Shown: positions 1 to 12,400, counted from the stretch's first letter. The stretch is DNA of 64,000 nt from Marchantia polymorpha subsp. ruderalis (GCA_037833965.1 AP031351.1:12536501-12600500), one strand, 5' to 3'. Made by a program: numbers and translations. The notes: generated from the letters alone by a model not told the origin.

Positions 1-710
1 GATCCGGAGATCGTGATGCTAATCGCCGCTGCCGCTCGGATGTCACTCAGTTCTCGCTGATCGATGCCGTCTACGCGCCGTTCCTCGAGAGAATTGCCGC
101 CAGTATGCCATACTGGCCGGGACTGGTGGTCCGCGGAAATGACCGGTGGCCGGCCGTCAACCGGTGGTACGACGCCATGGACTCGAGGCCTGCGTATCAA
201 GCGATAAAGTCGGACGATTTCTACATCGTACACAACTTGGAGCCGCAAATCGGAGCCTGCAGATCCGAGCCGCAGGGCGCAGCGTGGAGGGCTCACATCG
301 ACGGAACGCAGGGGAGCTGGCAGCTGCCGTTGAAGCCCGAGGTGACGGCGTGGGGCGCCGATGACGGCACGGGCGACGGCGGAGCCCGAGAAGAAGCCGC
401 GCAATGCTTCATAAAAAATCACGAGGCCGTGGTCGGGTTCGCGCTCCGGGGCGTCAAGGACGACGACGGCACGGGCAGGAACGCCGAGGCCGTGGACTTG
501 GGATTCCGCTACGTCGCCAAAGCTCTGCTACTCGGTACGGACCGAGTACCACTGCCCGCGACTTTCCCCCGCAAGGACGCCGTGGCTGGCGCCGCGCAGT
601 TCCTCATGAACAAGGTCGGCGTTCCCAGGGACCTCACGTACCCTGCTGCCAGGCAGCTCCGAGCCCATTTGCTCTGGCTCCTCCAGCACTGTCAAGGAGC
701 CTCTCGTTAA
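1..710 (+). CDS. Glutathione S-transferase C-terminal-like protein, 3' part
   Basis: The reading frame is open from the window edge to a TAA at 708-710, so the gene begins outside the window. The legible protein contains FSLIDAVYAPFLERI, then MPYWPGLVVRG, RWPAVNRWYDAMDSRPAYQA and a FYIVHNLEPQIG block. This is the helical C-terminal half of plant thioredoxin-fold/GST-like proteins (Arabidopsis At4g10000 type, recalled and not searched). About 130 further residues include an EEAAQCFIKNHEAVVGFALRG segment and a Leu-rich C-terminal helix, so the protein is longer than a classical GST. Residues before FSLID look unrelated, and positions 46-50 read ctcag, so the first 50 bases may be the end of an intron with the exon starting at 51. 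A glutathione-dependent or redox role is inferred from the fold only, since the thioredoxin half with any catalytic Cys/Ser is outside the window. GC-rich codon use matches the other host genes here. Confidence 0.72.
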   Translation, partial: SGDRDANRRCRSDVTQFSLIDAVYAPFLERIAASMPYWPGLVVRGNDRWPAVNRWYDAMDSRPAYQAIKSDDFYIVHNLEPQIGACRSEPQGAAWRAHIDGTQGSWQLPLKPEVTAWGADDGTGDGGAREEAAQCFIKNHEAVVGFALRGVKDDDGTGRNAEAVDLGFRYVAKALLLGTDRVPLPATFPRKDAVAGAAQFLMNKVGVPRDLTYPAARQLRAHLLWLLQHCQGASR

Positions 711-724
711 TTCGCGTACTCTAC

Positions 725-751
725 ACACGTCGTATACATTATACGACGTGT
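725..751. repeat. Perfect 12-bp inverted repeat (hairpin)
   Basis: ACACGTCGTATA at 725-736 is exactly complementary to TATACGACGTGT at 740-751, with a 3-base loop (CAT). The pairing extends outward imperfectly (ctac/gtag). It lies 15 bases after the stop codon of the GST-like gene, so it would fold in the 3' UTR of that mRNA. Confidence 0.85.
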
Positions 752-777
752 TTGTAGATCGTGGGTAGAGATCTTTC

Positions 778-810
778 GCCGGATCGTGCATACGGTATAC
801 ACGATCCGGC
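778..810. repeat. Second inverted repeat in the same 3' flank
   Basis: GCCGGATCGTG at 778-788 is exactly complementary to CACGATCCGGC at 800-810. Inside it, ATAC and GTAT continue the pairing after one mismatch. It begins 27 bases after the first hairpin. Confidence 0.85.
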
Positions 811-1950
811 CAGGGACCTGTCGACGCTGTACGTGTTCGCCCGAGGCTCAGACAGACGCTCAGATCTCCACCGGTTGTGTGTCACAAGCACAAGCGGGCT
901 TGTATGGAGGAAGGTCTACCTCCGTCAGCTAAAGGAATCGGCATGCTGTTATTTATTTAATCATGGTAGTAATACGGGTTGCGGCCCGCCCGAATGTTAC
1001 GGACTTCTGAACCGCATTCAGGGAGTTACGTCGGCCCCTCGACGTTGATCATTGAAATCACGAGGTTCTGCTGCAACTCTCCTCAGCCAGATAGATCTAG
1101 AGTGTGAAATTTGGTGAGAATTTGATCCTGGTTGGACGAGTGTTGTCAACTTTGCGTGGCTTCACACGACAGACATTGACGCGAAGTGGACAGTGTCCCC
1201 TGTGGCCAGGAAGTTTGTTGCGAGGCGTATGACAGTATAAAATTCGATAACACAATCTGAAGTTTGTTGATAATTCTTCCGACCCGATTGCGGTCGCGTG
1301 TAAGCTACAAAAGTTCGAAAGAAATGTAAACCTACTGCGTGCCCATCGATATTTGGGGTTCACCCATACATGCATGAGAACAATATCCAGATATCCAATT
1401 GATTTTCAAATGCATGGTGGCACGAGTAGAAGAAGACTTTCGAAAATGAGAAAGTGAACACAACTGAACATGGATTTCTGCCAAATATAAATCAGTATAG
1501 TATAGAGCAGCGGAATGCTCGCAAAACATCGTTGAGAAAACTGAGTCCCGTAATCACAATCCTCGCAGGCCGAAGCACGCGGGCGAGAACTCAATCCTTC
1601 ACTCTTATCTCGAAGAATGAATGACGGCTCGGCTCACGACGTGGTTTGCTGGACAACGCCTACACACCTCCTGGCTCAAAGCCAGATAGCGTTCACTACC
1701 TCGCTCCGCTCTTCTAAGAGACGGGCTCCTGCCTTGGAATTGCCAACGGTCACAAATCCCACTGAGGGCAACTTCAGACCATCGAGGGAAACAAGTAGAC
1801 GAACAATGGAAATAATCATCATTCGCACAGGAAAACTACATCGTCCTACTAGTAGTACAAAGGTTTTGCCAGCAGCAGCAGACCTTTGAAGTAAATTGGG
1901 CCTAACAAGTATACGCTACTTCCTGTATGTCGTAATATGCGCTGGTCAGA

Positions 1951-3921
1951 TCAGTGTTCGATGTCCAAGGGCTCTGCGGTCAGTTTGTGAGTGACGGTGA
2001 TGGAAACATAACCTGCATCGTAGTAATCAATGTCTTGCATGGTTCCTTGTTCGTCCTCGAGAAACTCGTCGTCGTCGTCGTCGTAGGAGCTCTCTGTCTC
2101 TCCATTAACTATGGCCTTGCAGCGGCTCCATTCCGAGGCCTCTACTTGCACGACGGTCGCCCTCATCTTGTAATGCTCCACTTCTTTCAAAAACACCTCC
2201 AGCAGCCGCTTCTCCCGAATAGGTGCTACGATGAGGCCCTTTCCGTGGGGTTTGGCCAGATGTCGAGACATTGTGGCCTGGTTCGAAATTCATTGCAGGG
2301 TCATTCCGTTCAGCTTTCCGGAAATTGATGGACAGCATGCGAGTATTGATTGAGTATAAGATATACTGGCTAATCGGAGACACGAGTAACGAATCGTAGA
2401 CGACATTAACAAGCGAGTTTCACTCACCACTAATGGTTGTATCAAACGCTCCTCGTAAATCACATCGCTTCCCATCACCACGTCGAAAACTTGTTCCGTC
2501 GAGATCCTGGGAGGCAGCTGCAGGTCGAGATTCTGCCAAGAGCCAAACCCGAGTGAGTCGATACGGTGGACGCCGGGTGTGCAAAGTCGACACGCCCCCG
2601 CAAGTGTGCCCGAACTGTTCAGTGTGATGTCAGAACAGAGGCTGAACGCAAGATCTCGGAACGATGCATTTTTTCACAGAGGATGAGAGATTACCGCGAA
2701 ACTCAAGGGAGGCTCTTGTGTTCCAGGGCTTTCCAGCCAATCGAGCGTACGCAATCTTATGGTGCGGGTGCTTGTGCTGGTTTCTCCAGGAAATAAGTAA
2801 TCGTCTTGAGATGTATCCACCCGCGGTCCCACGGAATCCTCGGCCATAACGCAAGTGATGTGGTTGTCATAGCTGACGGATCTGGACGAATACGAAAATT
2901 GCCTCTGAATCTCTTTCCTCTGATTTCGGAACAGTGACACGTTCCTGCGGAGGTTCAGTAATAAAGATGGAAGGTAATCGGTCAAAACAACTTCAGACGC
3001 ACCAAGTTTGGATGCGAGGAGACCGCATAAACCGCAACCACTTCCCAACTCCAGCACACGCTTGTTTTTCACGAGGCTCGGAATTTCTATGAGACGAAGC
3101 GAGAGCAGCAATGCTCCTCCCCAAACCTTCCAACCTACACCACCGTCCGCAAAGTCGATCTCATGAATCTGCAACACGATCCACAGATTCGTTCCCGGGG
3201 TCACTTCCAGCAACTCAGTGTATTCTCAATTCACATATGATTCAAGATTCGTCCTGTCAAATTGCCGACCGAAGCATAATTCACCGATAAAAGCTATCTA
3301 TCGATCGTAGCAAAGCTAGCCTTAGAGACACCGTGGGATTGTAGGGCGTGGTGGACAGCCAAACTGCACGGTAAAAATGATCACGTCCGAAGACGAGTTC
3401 ATGCGTTAAAAAGGCCAGGATCGCGGGAAGCACGCAGCCCGACTCGAGAAAGTTGGAGAACACATATGCATTGGTGATCCAAGCAACCTAATCTTGATAC
3501 ATTGCGCTACCAACTAGCACACCAGCAAATGGGAAGCCAGACAGAAAGGTACATTGACACGAAGAGAAGGCGAAAAGGTAAATGTTCGATACGAGGAGGA
3601 AGCGTGATTGGTGTGGGCTCCCGAGCAGAGAGAAATAGCGGCAGCGATGGTCTCCTGAACGCGATCGGACAAATTCGGCAATCGCAGGGCGGCCAGCAGG
3701 GGATCGACGGCTTTCTGCCGGCCGGAGCCCGCAGACGAGCGCAACTCGTTCAGAAGAGCATCGCTCGCGGCTTCGATCTCCGCGTCGCTGGCCTGCGCGG
3801 AGCCGATCAAATCATCGATCCGACTTTTCAAGCGCTGCTGCGACTGCTGCTGGCGCTCGAGCTCCTCCTGCCCGCCCTCCCGCTTCCTCTCGACATTCCC
3901 ATGCAGCGCCTGTGCTTCCAT
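1951..3921 (-). CDS. METTL21-type protein-lysine methyltransferase
   Basis: Likely a seven-beta-strand SAM-dependent methyltransferase of the METTL21 lysine methyltransferase group. Proposed exons on the minus strand: 3553-3921, 3332-3487, 2695-3213, 2428-2517 and 1951-2277, giving 486 residues. All four introns have GT..AG ends and join in phase 0. The third exon carries WKVWGGALLLSLRL, then RVLELGSGCGLCGLLASKLGA (motif I, SAM binding) and VVLTDYLP (acidic residue of motif II). The fourth carries FDVVMGSDVIYEE, the post-II motif where this family has a D/E-x-x-Y. The last exon begins ATMSRHLAKPHGKGL and contains an acidic run near the C-terminus (DDDDDEFLEDEQ). The ATG at 3921 is the first in frame. 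The first two exons (a Glu/Gln-rich helical segment and a hydrophobic segment) fit the frame but match nothing I can name; the 64-base first intron and its weak donor are the least certain joins. The substrate cannot be told. Confidence 0.75.
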
Positions 3922-6900
3922 CGCCTGGCCCCGTTGCCTCGTCCTCGTCCTCGTCCTCCTGCAGCTTTTTCCTTTCTCCAAACGTCAAAAACCTCTGCTA
4001 GTCGTCAAGCCTTCCTGTCTGTCGGTCTGCCTGTCTGTCGTCGCCTCTCTATCTCCACTTCTCCCCTTCTCCCCGACTCTCTCCCCCTCTCCGCCACCCT
4101 CCCCTGCGTTCCGACCGCGTCGCCTTGCGACTCACCCGCTCATCCACGCAGTTCTGTCTTCCAACTGCGTTGCTCCCCTTCGGCCCTGCTCACCTACTAC
4201 CGTGTTACCGTGGTGGTCACGACGACCACGACGACCGTGGTCTGGATGGCCTGATTTACGCTGTTCGCCGAGCAACTCAGTGCCCCGAAAAGGCCCGAAC
4301 GCTGTGCTGTGTGAAAGCGAAGGATACTGTATCCAGCCCGATCCACGACTAGTACGTGCCATTCCGATTTTGGATCGAAGCCATTATCGTATCGTCTCGT
4401 GTTTCTGGGTTGAGAAGCGCGTCTACGGCAAAGCTCGAGCTGATCGATAGTGCGGACGAGTTCGATGATTTTCGGTGAGCAGGACAGGGCAACTTTGGGA
4501 ATTTTAGAACGACTCTTGGTGGTGACGGACATGGGTTCATTCGTAGACCAGACAGCTGGTGGTGTAATGGAACAGCATCTAGCAATTTCATGATTTTCTA
4601 GAGATGCAGTCACAAATTTGACGCGAATGCTCTCGTGCATCCAAAGCTTGCAAACAGGGATGGCACGAGGACGAGCGAGCGAGCGACAGAGTATGCGATC
4701 CGCCCTCGCATGAACATCAGTGATATGCGTCGGTCCATCGGAGAAACCAGCTGCGGTATTCAAAGACCTCCACGTTTATTCAATCTCGAGATCCGAGTGA
4801 GGATCGCGACGTATACCGCCAGTGCGATGTCGATCTGAGTCGAGCTGTGCAACGAAGCAACCGGAGGCTTGACAAGCACCACCCACCTGTGCGTCCAGAG
4901 TTGCAAAATCTGTGCTCACAAAATGTCCCACAAAATCTGTGTACGGTTTTTCCGGCAGTTGATTAGCTGGGCTGAATATTATAATATCCCGACAAGACTC
5001 TGACCTTTATTGTGATCGAGATTGGGGTAGTCTTCAATGGGCAGAAAAGTTTGAAGTTTGTCATCTGATTTAAGTGGACTTCTGTGACAGAACCTGTCAC
5101 GTTCGTTCGTCACGTCTAGGCAGGCAAGACGATGATCTCGAGACACTGATGTCTGTTGCATTGTCATTGACTTCACAGGGAAGACTTTTTAAACAAGGGA
5201 GTTTCATGACATCTCAACGCCGTATGCTCATCCAAAATGCACATAGCAGGCATAACGACGAGCACACAACCAAAGATGTGCGCTAGCCAGCCCAGCCAGC
5301 CTCCCGGCCCGTCTGCTTTCCTGCGTCGTCAAATCTGTGTTAGCAGATATGTACCTCCTTTGTGCAGGTCTAAACTCCGAATCCATCCAATTCCATCTCT
5401 ACTATCGACCCTCCACTCTCGGTTGCGACATCTGAACTCTGAGCAAGAGCAGGGTGATCCCGCAATTTCGTTGGCCTCGAATCGAAGTAACCATGGCCTC
5501 GTCAAATGGCACTTCTCGGTCTCAGGGTCCTTTGCCAACCGTCCCATCTTCAACATCCTCGCAACCTCATTACAAAGAGATACAGCGTTCGTGTGACTGA
5601 CGAAGAACATTCACAGCCGAACCTCGAGGAGCTGCCGTTGGCCGTTCCGTACAGAGGGCCGGCCTTCACCATTTCAGGATCTAGGACTCCCGAGTAGGGA
5701 CGGTGAGTTGCAGCTGTCGTTGCTCGTATCGATCGCTCCGTATGTTGGAAGTACGTCCCACACATAAGACAGGGAGGGCTAGTCTGGTCCGGTCTGGGCT
5801 TGGCATGGTTCGGTTCTGTTTGGGAACTTTGGTTTGGAGCTGGCTCGAGCTGAGCACGGGATGAGGATGGGGATGGGAGCTGGGGTGAAGAGTTGCGGGT
5901 CGGTCGTGTCGAATTGTTTGCGGAAGATTCTTCGTATTGGCACCGACGCTTCGTTCAACTCCCTGGAAGCCCGGAGGGATGTTCTGGCTGGCCTCGGTGG
6001 TCAAAGCGAATGCTAGACGACAGAGAAGTTTTCTGGTGCAATTCTTCGGAAGATAACTGGAATCGAATCAAATGGACCTCGGAAGTCCCGAGGTCGGTTT
6101 CGGTACGGCATGCGCGGGAGAAAAGAGCTGCCTAAAGCCCAACCAACAAGCAGCATACGGGAGATGCTTTCCACTCTGGCACACATACACGAAACAAAAG
6201 AAAAGCGCCATGCAACCACATCGCGATCGAGGTACACAGCGAATTGATGAATATCTCGATAGATGCCCGCGAAACACGAGGACGAGAACATCCATCCATC
6301 CATCCAGTGAAAGCCTCAACCGAGAATGTACATATAGTGTGCGAAGATCGACCATTCCAGTCCAGTCCAGTCCAGTCCGATGGATGGATGTTCCAATTCC
6401 TGAATCTCCGCTGAATGGAATTGTGCCTCACGAAACACGAACAATCGCCGAGCTTCGCAGCTCCTCGTCCTCGTCCTCGTCCTCCGCTGCGACCTGGCCC
6501 TAAACCCTTGCGCGCTGACCAGGTACTCTTCTTCGTGGCCCTGGAGATCCGAGGTCCGGCACAGCACCTTCGGGGACCGCCCTGACCAGACCGGCCAATC
6601 GACCGACTGACCGACTGGCTGACTGTATCGGCTGCAGCCCGAGGTCGCGAGATGGTCGCCTCGGAACCATGTCCGGGCGCTTATCCGGGAAAGAAAGAAA
6701 TTCGCAACTCCGATCAGACAACAGAAGCGACAAACGAACAGGAGAGGTGACGAATCATGTTTCCGCGGTACGCTTATGGCGAATGCATCCATGTCACGTT
6801 CGTCGCTCGCTCGCTCGCTCGCTGCCGAGAGTAAGACACGGGATCGCATCCGTCGACGACTGTGGCCTATAGCAGCGTATGTAGGCCAGTGGAGTCGAGT

Positions 6901-7209
6901 CGGATCGGATCGGGTGATTCCGGTCCGCTCGGGCCCGCTCGGGTCGGGTCGTGTCAAGCGGGCCCGGTCTGGTCCGGTCAGGTCAAAGGGTCTGCCCCGT
7001 GACACCCCGACGTAGAACCAAAGCGGGCGGGCGAGAGGGAGGGAGCGCGGGGGCGGGGTCTGCCGAGTAGGTCGAGCAAAAGATGAAGGCCATGGAACGT
7101 GAGAAAGATGAGAGGCAAGTGATCATTTTGAGAACGCGGCGAAAGACGAGACGAGAAGAACGACGCGAGAGGGAGAGGCAGGCAGAGCAGGTCTTCACCT
7201 CTGCAAGGG

Positions 7210-7212
<3 letters not shown>
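3922..7212. other. Divergent intergenic region, low-complexity, no supported gene
   Basis: This lies between the divergently oriented methyltransferase gene and the hnRNP-like gene and should hold the methyltransferase promoter. The sequence is rich in short-period repeats: GAC/GTC triplets near 4212-4240, a GATGGG run near 5860-5880, ATCC repeats at 6290-6305, (TCCAG)n at 6357-6378, CCTCGT repeats near 6465-6485, CTCG repeats near 6800-6825 and GGTC-type repeats at 6895-6985. Open frames here follow the repeat composition and do not read like proteins. Confidence 0.55.

Positions 7213-7261
<49 letters not shown>
7213..7261 (+). repeat. (GA)n microsatellite in the presumed leader of the hnRNP-like gene
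   Basis: About 24 uninterrupted GA units are followed by a short AAAG run. They lie about 2.2 kb upstream of the hnRNP-like start codon. A donor-like site (CAG then GTACGA near 7345) follows, so the tract could sit in a first non-coding exon. GA repeats are known binding sites for plant BBR/BPC GAGA-binding factors; that role here is inference. Confidence 0.8.
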
Positions 7262-7264
<3 letters not shown>

Positions 7265-9446
7265 AAGAAAGAGGCAGGGAGGCAAAGGAGGTCGGGTCTT
7301 TGTCTCGAGGAAGGCGATCGAGTCGAGAGCTGGAAAAACCTGCTGCAGGTACGAATGAGAAACCTTGCTGCGCAACCTCTGTGTTTTGGTCGGTTATGCG
7401 TGTGGTTTCGTTTTCTGAGTGTTCCTGTTTCGATGTTGGTGTGACGAAAAGTTACGGTGTAAAGCCTGCTAGCGAGCGTGGCTCGACTCTGACCTTGGTC
7501 GATGTCGTGTAGATTGTGTTCGTGAGGCACGTCAGGGTAGTTTTCCTGAAGAGAGGAGCCTGTGATTGTTCTGTTGAACCTTTTCTTGAACCCTCGTTCA
7601 TGGTTTCCATTTCTGGGTCTGCCAGAGCGCTAGGTCTTGCTTTTAGTTTGAATAGCGGTAGGTCTTGTTATCCACTTCGTCTAATGGTTCTTTCGTTGTC
7701 GTACCGTGGATCGAGATACTGTGTGGAAGGTATCTCGCCTTCCTGCCCGCCCCATCTGGTTGTTGTTGACAGCGTTCAGTACCGTCGGTCTTCTGTTTTT
7801 ACTTCGCGTACTGTTTTCGCCCGCGATGACAGAAGTCGTCCTCTAGGCACTGAAATTGCACGGAAACGGTCTCTTCATCCGTGTCGGAAGGTTGGAGGCT
7901 CTGTCCTTCAAGTTTCTGTCAAACGATCCGTCCACGAGATTCGGCGTGGCCCCCGGTCAGTGATAGCAAACGGTGTTTCCTTAATGATAGGTCGATGGAA
8001 CTTTTAAGGTTCCATAGTTACTGTTCTACTAGGGTCTTAGAGGCGGATGGGTGAAGTGGTCGATTCTTTTGACACTTTTTGATACAGGCATACCTTGCCA
8101 ATGACAGACGGACTTACATGCTGTGTTTTTCCGTCGAGGCTTGTGAATTATTGGTGGTACAGGGAAATCATACGTCCTATGCCTAATTACCCAACTACCA
8201 ATCTCTTCTGCATGCACGATACAGAAGATGAATTCTTCGTGGGATGTAGCACCCCCAAATGCTTGCCTCCCAATCTTTTGGATGCTCCCGGACTGTTAGC
8301 AAAGGGGCGTCTAGTCGATTCGATTCGATTTTGATAGGTCGAAGTTAAGGATGACGGGGTTGTTTCAAGACATCTGTCGAATGTCATGTATGGAGCCGCT
8401 GAACTTTTGGAAGAGATGTGGGAGCGAGCTCCACGGTCTGATGTGGTTCACGCACCACGCCCCATTAGTGCCAGTTTACGCAGTGATGACGTATGTGTTT
8501 TGTTTAAGTTTTTCTTATACACGCATATGTAAGCTTTTATGTTGCGTGGACGCGTCAGTACATACTTTGGTTTCGAACCGTGCTACTGTGAGCTGTCGTC
8601 ATCACTCGTAGGTTCCTTCTTCGTTTGTAACCTGTGCACGCAGTGTAGCAATAATCGTTAGGGGCCACTTACATCCTTGTCTGCTTGTGACTGTACTCTG
8701 TAGCCGTAATTTGGGCTTGCACTTGCACTCGCACTCGGATTATTGCTCCTGAGAGGAGAGGAGATGTTCATGGGTCTCACGGGTGTAAGATTACAAAACG
8801 TAAGTTCAGCAATGCCTTAGTTTTGTGTGCACATGAGACGTCCTGCCTTTTTCACTAGCACAGGTCAACTTCGCTCAATATAAACAACCAAGAAAATCGA
8901 AGGGGCTGGTGGTTTGAAATCTCTGTAGACTATAACGTGTACCTACTTTTTGGCCTGACTTCTTGGACTTTCTTTTGCATTTCTACCATGTGTTTACTTT
9001 CTGAGAGGAGAGAAGTTTCTCATAAGTCATAAGGGTGTAACTTATGATTTCACAACTTAACAGTGAGTAATGCTTGTGTTCTTTGTGCACATGTGGGGCA
9101 TCCTCTTTAATCTCACTTACACAAGGCTTTTGTTCTACACATTGCTGCTTGAGGGCCTCTTTCAGCTGATTCCTTTCAGTGTAGTTTTTCCCACATCCTT
9201 TCAAATAAGTCGCAATGCGCCCAGGAGGCATATCTCATATATCTTATCTCATGGCCCTCAGAGCTTTTCCTTCGAGATTCTCACTCAGCAGCACCTTCTG
9301 GTGCCCTTTCCTCTGTCCTCGTTTTCCTCCACTTGTCTTCTCTTCTCTGCAAATGCTCCTGTTTCCTTCTCCTACTCCACAGCTGCACTGCAAGCTCGTA
9401 GGTGAGGTTCCTGTTCGCTGGCGTGCGAGGAGATACACTAGTGGTC
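7262..9446 (+). other. Probable 5' UTR / leader intron of the hnRNP-like gene
   Basis: No protein-like frame is seen. The T-rich composition, the donor-like site near 7345, the acceptor-like ...CTGCAAG near 9393 and the GTGAGG right after it suggest one or more spliced non-coding leader segments before the ATG at 9447. A diverged duplication (8745-8870 and 8999-9125) lies inside. Confidence 0.45.
8745..9125 (+). repeat. Diverged direct duplication, two copies of about 120 bp
   Basis: Copy 1 (about 8745-8865) and copy 2 (about 8999-9122) share the same order of blocks: CTGAGAGGAGAG, then a GGGTGTAA block, an AGTAATGC/AGCAATGC block, TTTGTGTGCACATG/CTTTGTGCACATG, a CATCCT/CGTCCT block and CACTAGCACA/CACTTACACA. 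They are clearly related but differ at many positions, so the duplication is old. They are separated by about 130 bases. Confidence 0.75.
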
Positions 9447-12400
9447 ATGGCGGATGACTCTGCATCTCCAGAGGTGATCCACAGTGATCATGACGAAGAG
9501 CAAGTGGACATCGATGGTGATGTCGACCCCGAAGACGAAGAAGTCGACGGAGCCGTCGAGGTTGACGACGAAGAGAAGGGTGAGGGGCAGGAAGGTCTCG
9601 ATCTTGAAATGCATGAAGATGAAGGAATTGGGTATCAAGATGATCCTGATCAAGATCAGGAGCTAGAGAGTGGCATGCCCAACGGTGAGCACGGAGAGGA
9701 TGATGTTGTTGATGCCGTTGATGGTGCTGATGAGGAAGAGGAGGATGAAGATATTGTTACTGAAGAAGTACATAAAGAAGTGGAGAAGGAAGAGAAAGAC
9801 GGTGAGAAAAGCGGAGAGTTACTCACGCGTCCTCCCCATGGATCAGAGGTGTTTGTTGGAGGAGTCACTCGCGACACAGCCGAGGAGGATCTTCGATCTC
9901 TCTGCCAAAATTGTGGCGATATCTACGAGGTAAAGGATCTGGTGAAGCATTTCGATGACAATCCGCTTTGCCGTGTGCATCGGAAATCCCTGAATGAGAC
10001 GGTTTACCTGCATCTGAGTGAGATCATTTGTCGCCGACTTGTGACTTCTTCTCCAGTCATGGGTGCCGCGGTTGGACATATCGTACTCAGATTCTCGTTG
10101 ATGGTTTTCTGGATATTCAATTGTTTTGTTGATGTACCACCGGGCGATCCGTTTTGTCGCCTTCTAAATCTGGTAAAACTTTGTTTGTCACTGACTCGGG
10201 ATTCAGGTACGGCTATTAAAGGATAAGGACACAGGGCAAAACAAAGGTTATGCCTTTGTGACATTTACTACGCGAGAGAGTGCGGAGAAAGCAATCGAGA
10301 CCCTCAATGACACAGATTTGAAGGTTGAGTTCAGATTCGGGACTACTTTAGATCCAGCTGATTATAGATTTGGTCAGATTCTTGATTTCTCCGCCTCATG
10401 GGTATTTTGCTTCTCGTGCAAGACTAGCTTGGGGTCCACAACAATTGTGCCTTTGCAAAATTTGTAACGCATTAACATTGGACTGGACGCGACTTTAGAA
10501 CGGCTTATGTGGTGAGCTTGTGATTATACTTCTCGTGTTTCGTACATCTGAATTTTTTGAACCACGTCGTGCAGGGAAGGAAGTTGCGATTTTCTCATTC
10601 TCAGTCCAAACATAGATTGTTTGTCGGCAACATTCCGAAAAACTGGGATAAGGATGAGCTGGAGAAGGTTTTAGCTGAACAAGGACCAGGGATCCAAAGC
10701 GTTGAGCTTTTGAAGGTGCTAGCCGAAAACACCTAGCTGGACCCAATCGTCGAGCCTATTATTGTTTGTAAAGCTAGTGAATGTAGACCCTTAGGCCGTC
10801 GAGATTGAAAATGCTTGCTGAATTCTATATGTGAGAACTAACGTACTGAGAATGTGCGGATCGTTGCATGGACCCCCTATGTTATTGATTTAATATTCTG
10901 ACGAAATCCAAGGACGCGTGTTTGGTGTCCGTTGTCGGTTTCTGGCAAGATCGCAAAGTAGTCCCTCATGGTGGCATCAACTTGTTTCCATTTGCAGGAT
11001 CCAAAAAATCCTGGTAAAAATCGAGGCTTCGCTTTCGTCGAGTACTACAACCATGCATGCGCTGAGCATGCCAGAAGGGTCATGTCGAAACCTAATTTCA
11101 GGCTTGGAAGCAATGCTCCCACCATTAGTTGGGCTGATCCCAGAGGTGGAGCAGATACCACCTCAATGTCACAGGTGAGCAAACCGAAAACAGCGGTCTG
11201 TGCCGTGTCCCAGTCTTCGTCATGTTTTCAATATGAGAAGAAAGACGGGGACGGCAGCTTCCCGCCTCTCATTTCTACAGCCAAGAGCATGTAGTAATAA
11301 TTTTAGGCTGTCAGATGCAGAGAGTTGATATTCTTAAACGTTCGTTATGACCCTACGGTCAATCGTCTTCTTGTGTCAGATATTTTGGTTTGATTTGTTG
11401 AATTATAATTCTGCAGTCATGTAGAGTATCTTAGTACACATCCCTCTGCGTCCTATTACCACCTTCGGGTGTCGTAGTGTAAGGTCATCTAAGGACGTAG
11501 TAAATTTCCACGCGATTTTGCGGGTATGTATGGTCATAAAGTGTCTGCGAGGTTTTGATATTCATAATATGATATTTTCAGGTGAAAGTAGTTTATGTCC
11601 GCAATCTTCCGGATACAGTAACGGAAGAACAGCTACAAAAGCTCTTTGAGCACCACGGGGAGGTCACGAAGGTTGTCCTTCCATCGTCCAAGCCAGGGCA
11701 ATCAAAGCGGGACTTCGGATTTGTACATTTTTCTGAACGGAGCAGTGCTCTCAAGGCCATCGAAAAGACGGCAACTTATGAACTCGGTGGTATTGACTTT
11801 GAAGCCAGTCTTTTTTCTTTAGTATCATCTGTATATTTTTACATTTGTTTTAATTAGTGTGTTGAGGTTATCTCCTGTCGATTATTATTTGATGAGACTC
11901 CGTGCCCAGGCACAAGACTGAAGTGGGAATAGCGGATGCATAGCATTTCGCCTAAACTCACGCAGAGTATGTTCATGAACCACCCAGTTCTGCGCACGCT
12001 GTGTTTTAGAGGATGTGAAAGTGAATCCGACTATGCCCAGCACCTGTCACAGAATGAGAGCGACATCATATCACAACCTCGCATAGCATAGTTGGTGGTC
12101 CAGAAACATATTTCGATTGTCTAAGATTTGGTTCAGAGCCCTAAGCTCCTTGTAATTCAAGTCAATATATTGGTGTGGGGGCCTAAGAAACTGGTAGTTG
12201 GAGCTAGTCAAGGTTTCTTCTCTACCACTTTGAAAGCTTAAAACTAGCTCTATTTGTTGGAGAAAGATCCTGCCTTCCCTCAATGCATCCTCAGTCTGCT
12301 CTCCTCTTACTTCTTCTTCGTAGTGCGTTGCTCTTAGCGTCGCACATCCAGGCCGCGTGGTCTATGTTCTTCCATCTATGACAGTGAGTGCAATAGGTGA

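Larger units (their letters stand above)
711..1950. other. 3' flank and intergenic region between two convergent genes
   Basis: This 1.2 kb separates the end of the GST-like gene (plus) from the end of the methyltransferase gene (minus), so it holds two 3' UTRs. Apart from two inverted repeats listed separately I see no coding frame with protein-like composition; the short open frames here are mixed and overlapping. Confidence 0.6.

Noticed and set aside
6316-7005. 229-codon minus-strand open frame
   Set aside because: It is built from simple repeats (GGTC, CTCG, CCAGT) and has no protein-like segment.
11790-11857. Extension of the fifth hnRNP-like exon to the next stop
   Set aside because: The family pattern (GG then RVLETSLAKP) is restored only by splicing at 11789; the extension is intron sequence.
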